A stretch of 16,288 nucleotides of DNA from Actinomycetota bacterium (lineage in GTDB: Bacteria > Actinomycetota > Acidimicrobiia > Acidimicrobiales > RAAP-2), in assembly GCA_009701115.1 (NCBI GenBank), contig WLKR01000008.1, positions 1 to 16,288 on the forward strand, given 5' to 3'. Positions 7,038 through 14,600 of this stretch are shown here, piece after piece. The notes below the pieces were generated by a model. The model did not search any database, was not told where the DNA came from, and saw only the letters and a program-made list of their open reading frames with translations. Made by a program: the position numbers and the translations under genes. Position 1 is the stretch's first letter, and each line of letters begins with the position of its first letter.

Positions 7038-8267
7038 TTAGTCGATGAGTGCTTGGTACACAACCTGTTGTAAGTGGCGGCGAACGGGGTAGGTGGAACT
7101 CGGTAGAAGCTGAGTGAAGAAGGTGACCGTCAAGTCTTCGACGGGGTCAACCCAGAAGGTTGTCGACGCAGCCCCACCCCAGGTGAAGAGTCCTTCGGCC
7201 GCACCCGTGGCGTTACGCGCCCGATCCATCAAAACGGCGAAACCGAGACCAAAGCCCATTCCCGACATTTCGGTTTCGGAGAACGAGTCGCGCGCCACTG
7301 CGGTGAGATCTTGATTACCGGGCAGGAAGTTCTCGGTCATGAGCGAAATGGTGCGGGGGCTAACGAGGCGAACCCCGTCGAGCTCTCCGCCGTTGAGCAG
7401 CATCGTCAAGAAACGGTTGTAGTCGTGCGCAGTTGAAACGAGTCCCCCGCCTCCCGACTCGAGAGAACCTTCGCGATACGCACCTTGACCCATCTTGGGG
7501 TACGGGAAGGCTTCACCGTTTACTGGGACGTAGAGCTGAGCGACGCGTTCGTGCTTCTCTTCGGGTGCGAAGAAAGAGGTGTCGTACATCTTGAGGGGGC
7601 CGAGAATCCGTTCCTGAAAGAACTGTCCGAGGCTCATGCCACTCCACAGTTCAACGAGATACCCCAGAACGTCTGTGGCCACTGAGTAGTTCCAGGCTTC
7701 GCCAGGATTGAAGAGCAGCGGTGAGGTGCACCAGTCGTTCACGGCCTGCTCGAGCGTGGCGTCCTTCGGCCAGCCGAACTCGTAACCCTTCAGGCGGTAG
7801 ATGGCATCGACGTTGTGTCCGTATGTAAAGCCGTAAGTCAGACCAGCCATGTGGCTCATCAGGTGCCAGATACGGACTGGTTCTGTCGCGGCCACCGTGG
7901 TCGGGTTAGCTGGTGCTCCACCGGTGTAGACCCGGGGCTCACGAAGTGCTTCAATCCACTTGCCGGCCGAATCATTCAGATCGAACTTGCCCTCTTCGTG
8001 CAGCATCATGGCCGCAATCGTGGTGATGGGCTTGGTCATTGAATAGATGCGCCAAATGGTGTCGTCTTGGACGGGCCGGTCCAATTCGCGGTCGGCGTGG
8101 CCACCCTTGCCGACGTAGGCCAATTGACCGCCGCGTGAGACGGTGGCGAGCCAACCGGAAAGCTTGCGCTGGTCGACGAAGTCGTTAAAGAAGTCGTCTA
8201 TGCGGGAGAGACGGTGAGAATCAAACCCCAGCTCTTCGGGGTCGACGTGTGGGCGAAGTGAACTCAT
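7038..8267 (-). CDS. Serine hydrolase of the class C beta-lactamase / family VIII esterase (EstB-like) type
   Basis: The 409-residue protein has the SxxK motif SMTK (76-79, nucleophile Ser76 and Lys79) and the Tyr motif as YSV (194-196). In place of the KTG box it has WGG (363-365). WxG instead of KTG, together with the EstB-like layout, points to a carboxylesterase rather than a true beta-lactamase; penicillin-binding-protein-like carboxypeptidase activity is the other option. No signal peptide is visible (MSSLRPHVDP), so it is probably cytoplasmic. The ATG has a good GGGAG ribosome site. It lies 29 nt after cinA and before the recA promoter, on the same strand, so it may be the last gene of the rimO-pgsA-cinA operon. 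Confidence 0.88.
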   Translation of the reverse strand: MSSLRPHVDPEELGFDSHRLSRIDDFFNDFVDQRKLSGWLATVSRGGQLAYVGKGGHADRELDRPVQDDTIWRIYSMTKPITTIAAMMLHEEGKFDLNDSAGKWIEALREPRVYTGGAPANPTTVAATEPVRIWHLMSHMAGLTYGFTYGHNVDAIYRLKGYEFGWPKDATLEQAVNDWCTSPLLFNPGEAWNYSVATDVLGYLVELWSGMSLGQFFQERILGPLKMYDTSFFAPEEKHERVAQLYVPVNGEAFPYPKMGQGAYREGSLESGGGGLVSTAHDYNRFLTMLLNGGELDGVRLVSPRTISLMTENFLPGNQDLTAVARDSFSETEMSGMGFGLGFAVLMDRARNATGAAEGLFTWGGAASTTFWVDPVEDLTVTFFTQLLPSSTYPVRRHLQQVVYQALID

Positions 8268-8296
8268 AACTGCTCCCTAGTTGGTTGGTTGTGAAC

Positions 8297-9547
8297 TTAT
8301 CGCTGACCGTCAAGGACGCGTCGCAGGACGTCGAGTCCACTAATAGCGCTGTAGGCACGGATGCGGGGGCGGTCGCCGGGTAGGTGCAACATCGTGCTCC
8401 CACTCTCCGCGCCGAGTGACCACCCAATAAACACGGTGCCCGGAGCGTGACCGTCTTGACTCTCGGGGCCGGCTACACCGGTGAAGGCCAAGCCCACGTC
8501 AGAACCCAGCACTCGGCGGGCGCCGCGCGCCATGGCTTCGGCCGCATCGGCTGACACGACGGGGCCCGGAGACAGCCCTAAGAGGTCAAACTTCACCTCC
8601 GAGGCGTAACTCACCACACCACCGCGGAACCACTTCGAGGCGCCCTCGACGTTGACGAGACGGCTGGCTACGAGTCCACCGGTGAGCGATTCGGCAAGAC
8701 CAAGCGTCAAACCTTGTTCGAGCAGATGTTGAGCGACGGCGAACTCCATGGTCTCATCATCGGTGCCAAAAATAATGTCGCCGAAGGCAGTGTTCAATAT
8801 GGCCCGGACGACTTTCTCTTCGGCGTCCAAGAGAGACTGCGCGTGGGCGTCATCATCACCACGGGCCGTTATGCGCACCTTGATGCCTTCGATGCCTGAG
8901 GCCAGAAAGGCAATCGTTACCCGATCGTCGTCGACCAGCGTGTCGAATCGACTCGAGAGTGCTTCGGCCAGTCCCGACTCGCTAGCGCCCCACGTCTTTA
9001 AGACGCGACTCGTGATTACCGAGGAGGCACCCGCCCGCATCTTGAGATCGGGCAAGATCGCTCGTTCAAACATTTCTGAGAGCTCGTAGGGAACACCGGG
9101 CGCGGCGTAGATCACCTTTTGACCCACGGGGCAGATCAACCCGGGAGCAGTTCCACGGCGCTGCTCAATGATGCTCGCGCCGCGAGGAACATCGGCCTGT
9201 AAAAGATTGTTGTCAGGCATCGTCCGACCGCGTGAGGAGAACATCGCTTGAATCACGGCCACGAGTTCTTCGCGACGCTCGAGCGGCACGTTCATGACCT
9301 CCGCGATGGCTTCTCGGGTGATGTCGTCTTGGGTGGGACCGAGACCGCCACAGACAATGACCGCGTCGCTGCGTGCCAACGCGGTGCGAAAGGCCAGAAC
9401 GATGCGATCGTGATTGTCACCGACGTGCTGGTGGAAGTGACAGGCAATGCCGTTGGCGGCGAGCTGCTCGCCGAGCCACTGGGAGTTGGTGTCGGCAATC
9501 TGTCCGAGCAGCAGCTCAGTTCCTACTGCGACGATTTCAACTCTCAC
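8297..9547 (-). CDS. cinA: CinA family protein (competence/damage-inducible; NMN amidohydrolase domain)
   Basis: The 416-residue product begins MRVEIVAVGTELLLGQIADT, the usual CinA start. Residues 1-170 are a MoaB/MogA-like domain with GGLGPTQDD (67-75) and GVPYE (151-155). This domain is linked to ADP-ribose pyrophosphatase activity in bifunctional CinA. Residues about 262-416 are the PncC-like nicotinamide-mononucleotide amidohydrolase domain, with AESLTGG (285-291) where many members have AESCTGG. The predicted role is pyridine-nucleotide salvage. The start is a GTG (9545-9547) that overlaps the pgsA stop as GTGA. The same reading frame stays open upstream to 9979 inside pgsA, but that extension has no CinA similarity. 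Confidence 0.94.
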   Translation of the reverse strand: MRVEIVAVGTELLLGQIADTNSQWLGEQLAANGIACHFHQHVGDNHDRIVLAFRTALARSDAVIVCGGLGPTQDDITREAIAEVMNVPLERREELVAVIQAMFSSRGRTMPDNNLLQADVPRGASIIEQRRGTAPGLICPVGQKVIYAAPGVPYELSEMFERAILPDLKMRAGASSVITSRVLKTWGASESGLAEALSSRFDTLVDDDRVTIAFLASGIEGIKVRITARGDDDAHAQSLLDAEEKVVRAILNTAFGDIIFGTDDETMEFAVAQHLLEQGLTLGLAESLTGGLVASRLVNVEGASKWFRGGVVSYASEVKFDLLGLSPGPVVSADAAEAMARGARRVLGSDVGLAFTGVAGPESQDGHAPGTVFIGWSLGAESGSTMLHLPGDRPRIRAYSAISGLDVLRRVLDGQR

Positions 9548-10101
9548 TGGACTACCAACTTCTTGCCGCCGACGTAGTACTGATACCCCGTGACGATGGT
9601 GAGCGCAACCGCCACCCACAGTGTTCCCACAGTCAGCCAATGAAGATCCGTGACACCCGGAATGACGCAAAAGGCGATAGCGAGGTCTTGCACCACCGTC
9701 TTGATTTTCGGCAACGAGCCAGCCGGGATCGAAATGCCCTTCTTGCTCATCTTGCTGCGATACCAGGTCATCCAGAGTTCGCGGGCCGTGATAATGAGCA
9801 CAGGCAGAATCCACATGAAGTGCTCGTACACCAGGGCGTAGAGCGAACCGAGCACAACGACTTTGTCGGCGAGCGGATCGAGAAATGCACCCGAGCGTGT
9901 CGTGCCCTGGCGTCGCGCCACGATGCCGTCGAAGTAGTCCGAAACGGCGGCGATGAAGCCAACCACAGTTGAGATCCACGATGCCCCGGTAGAGACGATT
10001 AACCAGATGAAGACGGGCGTGATGAAGAGGCGAAAGGCCGTCAGGAGATTGGCCGGCGTCAGCAGGGCCGTCTCGCCGTACGTCTTCTTTTGGTCACTCA
10101 T
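9544..10101 (-). CDS. pgsA: CDP-diacylglycerol-glycerol-3-phosphate 3-phosphatidyltransferase (PgsA type)
   Basis: The 185-residue integral membrane protein carries the CDP-alcohol phosphatidyltransferase signature: D55, D58-G59, A62-R63, G71, D75 and D79 within the segment DYFDG...LDPLADK. There are seven residues between AR and G, where the classic pattern has eight. Several hydrophobic helices surround the motif. It condenses CDP-diacylglycerol with an alcohol phosphate, most likely glycerol-3-phosphate, to make phosphatidylglycerol phosphate at the cytoplasmic membrane. Family members with other acceptors (inositol phosphate, cardiolipin synthase type) cannot be excluded, but the rimO-pgsA-cinA context supports PgsA. 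It overlaps rimO by 4 nt (ATGA) and cinA by 4 nt. Confidence 0.92.
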   Translation of the reverse strand: MSDQKKTYGETALLTPANLLTAFRLFITPVFIWLIVSTGASWISTVVGFIAAVSDYFDGIVARRQGTTRSGAFLDPLADKVVVLGSLYALVYEHFMWILPVLIITARELWMTWYRSKMSKKGISIPAGSLPKIKTVVQDLAIAFCVIPGVTDLHWLTVGTLWVAVALTIVTGYQYYVGGKKLVVQ

Positions 10102-11393
10102 GCGAGTCTCGCTTCAAGATCGGTTCCCTGACTGCCCACAATGAGACAGTCAACCATTGACCCAACGGGTATCTGGTCATCTACCAAGATAACGCCGTCA
10201 ATTTCAGGACATTCACGCACGCTGCGCGCAATTCCTGGTTCGTCAATCAAGAGACGCTGCGTCGTTCCGACTAAGTCATCACGCTTACGAGCCGTGATGG
10301 TGTCTTGTAGTTCGCTCACTTCGCGTAGCCGTTCCATCGCCAACTCAGCGGGGATTTGATTTTCCATGGCGGCAGCCGTGGTGCCGGTCTCTGCGGAGTA
10401 CGGGAAGAAGCCGGCCCAATCCAATTGGGCGGCCTCGACGAACTCCAAGAGTTGCGAGTGGTCATCTTCGGTTTCACCGGGGTACCCGAGGATGAAGGAG
10501 GAACGGAACGCGGCGTTCGGCTCGGCGCGACGAATGGCTTCGATGCGCTCTAAGAAGCGGTCTCCGTCACCCCATCGCTTCATACGACGAACGTGCGGGC
10601 GTGAGACGTGCTGGAGTGAGAGGTCGAAGTAAGGAACGCCCGTCGCGAGGATGGTTTCGATCAACGACGTCGTCAAGCCCGACGGGTAGAGATACAGGAG
10701 TCGGAGACGCTCGACTTCTCCCGTGAGTTGGCGCGTGAGGTCCACCAACGGCTGCGTACCACCTTCGTCGAGGACTTCCACAGCCTCGCCGAGGGCGTGA
10801 CGGCGGCGGTCGTTGCCCCAGCTGGCGAGGTCTTGGGCGATGAGTACTAGTTCTTTCACGCCACTGGCAACAAGGCCACGAGTTTCGGTGAGCAGATCTT
10901 CGGTGCTACGCGAGCGTTGGTCACCACGGAAGGTCGGAATGGCGCAGAAGCCACAGCGACGGTCGCACCCTTCAGCGATTTTCAGATAGGCCCACGGGGC
11001 CGTAGCGGCGGGACGAGGCAGATTGAGTAGGTCGAAGTCCGACTTGGGTCGCTGGCCCAGTTTCACGGGAGTCGAAGTGGTCAGACTCTCGCCAAAGCCG
11101 GCCACGAGATCAACTTCGGGAAGAGCATCGGCGAGTTCGTCACGGTAGCGCTCGGCCATGCAGCCCGTAACGACCAGGCGCGCTCCGTCGAGTTTGCGAT
11201 CAGCCATCTCGAGAACGGTCTCAATGGACTCTTCACGCGCCGATTCGATAAAGGCACAAGTGTTTACGACGACCAGATCGGCCTCTTCGGCCGAGTCGGC
11301 CGGAACGTAACCTTGGCCACCCAGTAAACCCGACAACTTGTCCGAGTCAACGTGGTTCTTGGGGCATCCGAGGGTCTCAACCCAGTACCGCAT
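10098..11393 (-). CDS. rimO: Ribosomal protein S12 methylthiotransferase RimO
   Basis: RimO is a radical-SAM enzyme that adds a methylthio group to the conserved Asp of ribosomal protein S12. The 431-residue protein has an N-terminal UPF0004 domain with cluster cysteines C10, C46 and C78. The radical-SAM motif CDRRCGFC (143-150) follows, in the RimO-typical stretch AYLKIAEGC. A C-terminal TRAM-like domain starts around residue 365. VNTCAFIESAREES favours RimO over the tRNA enzyme MiaB. The start is the ATG at 11391-11393, with AAGGGG upstream. The frame is open further, to 11489, but that part runs through the tRNA-Ser gene and is not coding. It is the first protein gene of an overlapping rimO-pgsA-cinA block. 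Confidence 0.95.
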   Translation of the reverse strand: MRYWVETLGCPKNHVDSDKLSGLLGGQGYVPADSAEEADLVVVNTCAFIESAREESIETVLEMADRKLDGARLVVTGCMAERYRDELADALPEVDLVAGFGESLTTSTPVKLGQRPKSDFDLLNLPRPAATAPWAYLKIAEGCDRRCGFCAIPTFRGDQRSRSTEDLLTETRGLVASGVKELVLIAQDLASWGNDRRRHALGEAVEVLDEGGTQPLVDLTRQLTGEVERLRLLYLYPSGLTTSLIETILATGVPYFDLSLQHVSRPHVRRMKRWGDGDRFLERIEAIRRAEPNAAFRSSFILGYPGETEDDHSQLLEFVEAAQLDWAGFFPYSAETGTTAAAMENQIPAELAMERLREVSELQDTITARKRDDLVGTTQRLLIDEPGIARSVRECPEIDGVILVDDQIPVGSMVDCLIVGSQGTDLEARLA

Positions 11394-11438
11394 TGTGCCC
11401 CTTATCCCAGATACGTCGTTACTGCGATGGTTACTTCC

Positions 11439-11532
11439 TGGCGGAGAGGGAGGGATTCGAACCCTCGGGCCCACTTTCGCAGGCCGCATTCTTAGCAGGA
11501 ATGTGGTTTAAACCGAACTCACCCACCTCTCC
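11439..11532 (-). tRNA. tRNA-Ser (anticodon GCU)
   Basis: The cloverleaf reads on the minus strand from 11532. The acceptor stem is GGAGAGG/CCTCTCC with discriminator G and an encoded CCA (11439-11441). The anticodon stem is CATTC/GAATG with loop CTGCTAA, placing anticodon GCT at 11494-11496 (reads AGC/AGU). The T arm is GAGGG-TTCGAAT-CCCTC. The long variable arm folds as a 7-bp stem with a GAAA tetraloop, as expected of a class II serine tRNA. It lies 45 nt upstream of rimO with no terminator visible between. Confidence 0.97.
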
Positions 11533-11541
11533 AGACTTCTC

Positions 11542-11570
11542 ATCTTAGCCCTACTGAGCGCACTACGAAA
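11542..11570 (-). promoter_or_regulatory. Probable tRNA-Ser promoter
   Basis: On the minus strand TAAGAT (11542-11547) is a good -10 hexamer that would start transcription a few bases before the tRNA 5' end at 11532. A weak -35-like TTTCGT (11565-11570) lies 17 nt further upstream. The region follows the terminator of the large Fn3 gene, so a separate promoter is expected here. Confidence 0.5.
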
Positions 11571-11576
11571 GTGGTC

Positions 11577-11616
11577 AGAAAAGGCAAGTGCCCCGACCCG
11601 CTAGGGGCCGGGGCAC
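11577..11616 (-). terminator. Intrinsic terminator of the Fn3/OmpA-like gene
   Basis: On the minus strand GTGCCCCG pairs with CGGGGCAC (arms 11609-11616 and 11588-11595). The stem continues inward through a G-U pair and three G-C pairs to a small loop. It is followed by a T-rich tract ending CCTTTTCTG (about 11577-11586). The hairpin begins 14 nt after the TAG stop at 11631-11633. Strong GC stem plus a short U-run is the expected form for rho-independent termination. Confidence 0.85.
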
Positions 11617-11630
11617 CGGAAACCTGAGTA

Positions 11631-14600
11631 CTACTTGTACGACAGTGTTGCCACAACCGAGCGGTTGAGCTGACGCTGACGGGTCGTCAGCGTGCGGTTG
11701 TTGTACAACGACTTACCAGCGCCCGCCGCCACCACCTGAACGTTGGTGACGCCCAGCGCCCTGAGTCGGGCTGTCATAAAGCGAGCGACCGTTAGCGCTC
11801 GGGCCTGCGTGAACTGAGTACGCGTCGCGAGCGAGCCACCAGGGTTAGTGAATCCAGTGATCACCAGCTTCGTGTAATTGAACTGCTTCACGAAGGCCGC
11901 GGTAATGGCTGCCTGACGAGCCAACCCACTCCACATCGTCGTCTTTCCACGCGCGAACGTCGCAATGCGAACATCCATGGCGATGACACCCTTGGCACGA
12001 GCCGAGTACGTCGTACCAGCGGTAGTCACTGCCGTCACGCGGTACATGTAGAAACGACGATTCTTCAGACCAGTGAACTGACACTGCAACTTGGCATTCG
12101 GGTTCGCAGAGATGTTGATTGTGCACGCCTTGAAGAAACGTGGCCCGATCACCATCGCTACGTACTTCAGCACTTGCGAACCACCGTTGCTACCCGAGAC
12201 CTGCCAGGTCACCGTGGCCACACCCTTTTGCGTACCCGAAAAGGTGACATTGCGAGGTGAAGAGGGCACTGTCACCTTGGGGTTAGGAATGACCCAGATG
12301 GAATCAACCGAACTCGTACCGTTGGCCGCGTACGCACGAATGGTGAACGTGTACGACTCGCCATTAGTAAGGCCACTGAACGTGCACTGCAGCAGGGCAC
12401 TTGGGTCCGACAGCAGATTCACGGTGCAGGAAGGCAGCCCGGAGCTACTCACAACGTAACGAGTGATAGCTGGGCCGCTCGAAGGAGCAGTCCAAGTCAC
12501 CGTCACGGTGTGGTTTCCCGGCGTGGCCTGGTAGTTGTCAGCGCGGCTTGGCGCTGACGCTGGAGAGACGCTTGAAGACGGGGTGGATGGGCTTGAGGAA
12601 CCAGCGTCATTACTGGCGACCACCGAGAAGGTGTAGGCCGTACCGTTCGTTAGGCCAGCGATCTGACACGTAGTAGCTGGCGCCACTGCGGTGCAGGTTG
12701 CGCCACCAGGTGAAGCCGTCACGATGTAGCCATCGATGGGCGCGCCACCGTCATTAGTTGGCGTGGTCCACGAGATAGTGACCGATCCGTCACCCGGAAC
12801 TGCGGTGACGTTGCCAGGCATGCCCGGAACTTCGGCCTGCGGTGTGGCGCTAGACGACGCAGTTGATGGTGACGAGTCGCCAACGGCGTTAGTGGCCACC
12901 ACTGTGAAAACGTAGGCCGTCTTGTTTGTCAGTCCCGGAACCGTGCAGGTAGTACCTGTAGTTGTGCAGGTGGCACCACCCGGTGACGCCGTGACTGTGT
13001 AACCAGTGATCGATACGCCACCGGTATTGGTGGGTGCAGTCCATGAAATCGCCGCACTTTGGTTGCCGGAGGTGGCCGTGACGTCTGTAGGGGCATCAGA
13101 TACAACACCAACGAGGAGTGCTGCCGTCGCTCCAGAGAGCGTGCCAGCACCATTTCCGTTAGTAGCGACCACCTTGAAGGTGTACGACGTACCGTTCGTC
13201 AAACCTGCAACAACACAACTCAGGTCAGGGGCAGTTGCGTTGCACGAGGCGATGAGGTTCCCTGAGCCGTCGTAGGCGTTGGCGGTGTACGAAATGATTG
13301 TGCTTCCGCCATCGCTTAATGGAGCAGACCACGAAACAGTTGCCTGGCCCGATCCGCGTACGGCGCTCACACCAGTTGGTGCCCCGGCCATAGCGCGCGG
13401 AGTCACCAGCGACGGATAGCCGGCGTAGCTGGCGTAGGTACCGTTCGAGGCAGATATCTGGACGGAGTACTGCACACCATTCGTCAGACCCGTGAGGTCA
13501 CAGGTCAATGGTGCGCTAGTGACCGTGCAGGTCGCGTCTGCAGATGGTCGTCCACCAGGTGGTGGTGAGGTTGGCGTAAGAGAGGTTTGGAAATTGGCAG
13601 AGACCTCAGATGTCGCTGGTGAACCCGAAGCGAAGTTTTCAACGACCTTGAAGTAGTAGCTCGTACTCCCGCTGAGTCCAGTGGCGTTGCACGACATACC
13701 TCGCGCAACGGTGCATGTAGTCACTACCGAGTTATCACTGACCTTGTACACAGTGGCGACCGACGAGGTCGCCTGGGGCCAGAGGCTCGATGTGGTCCAA
13801 GTAAGCGTTTCGGTCGTCACCGACCCCGTGGCGTATGTCAATGGGTAGTGCGGCGTGCTCCACGATCGATAGGCCATCACCGTATAAAGGGAAATAGGCG
13901 CTCCACCAGTATCTGCAGGCTCAGACCAGGCGACCGAAAGGAGTCCGGAGTTGGGCGCAACCGTTACGTTTTGAGCGGCGGATGGGCTAGACAGCACGGT
14001 GATGCTGTACGTATTCGATTGAACCGACGGCGTCGAATCGCCGGCGGCGTTTGTGGCAACCACCGTGGCGGTGTAGGTACCCGACTTGAGACTGTCTACA
14101 AAGACATTGCAACTCGTGGACGAGGCACCGGCATAACAACTCCCTGACGTACTTCCTGAAGTCATCGTTGCGGTGTAACTCGTGAGAGCAGATCCGCCGT
14201 TATCCGTGGGTGCGGTCCACGAAATTGTCGCGTATGAACTAGTCGAACCGACTCCTAGTGACACACCCGTGGGGGATCCCGGGGCGTTTGGCATGTACGT
14301 CGGACCGAACCAAGAAGCTCCTGAGTCACCGAGTGACGACGTCTGAACCATTTTGATCCAGTAGTTCTGCCCGGAGGTCAAACCACTGATATTGCAGGTG
14401 ACCTGGTTGTTGAGATAGCCGTCGAAGGGGTCCGTCGAATAGGGGTAACTGTCGGGGTTGGTAACCGTGCAGTTCTGACCACCCGGGTATGCCGTCAAGG
14501 TAACCGACGTTACGGGGGTGCCACTGGTGACATCCCCGGACAGTGTCTTTACCGCGAAACCACCCGCGCGCAGCGTGGCACTCGAACGGCCGTAGAGAGT

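Noticed and set aside
7038..8267. Antibiotic-resistance beta-lactamase.
   Set aside because: No signal peptide is seen and the KTG box is replaced by WGG, which favours an esterase or related hydrolase.
9548..9979. Upstream extension of the cinA reading frame.
   Set aside because: It runs inside pgsA in another frame and has no CinA-like sequence; the GTG at 9547 gives the standard CinA N-terminus.
11394..11489. Upstream extension of the rimO reading frame.
   Set aside because: The added residues are a translation of the 3' part of tRNA-Ser; the ATG at 11393 has a good ribosome site and the expected RimO start.
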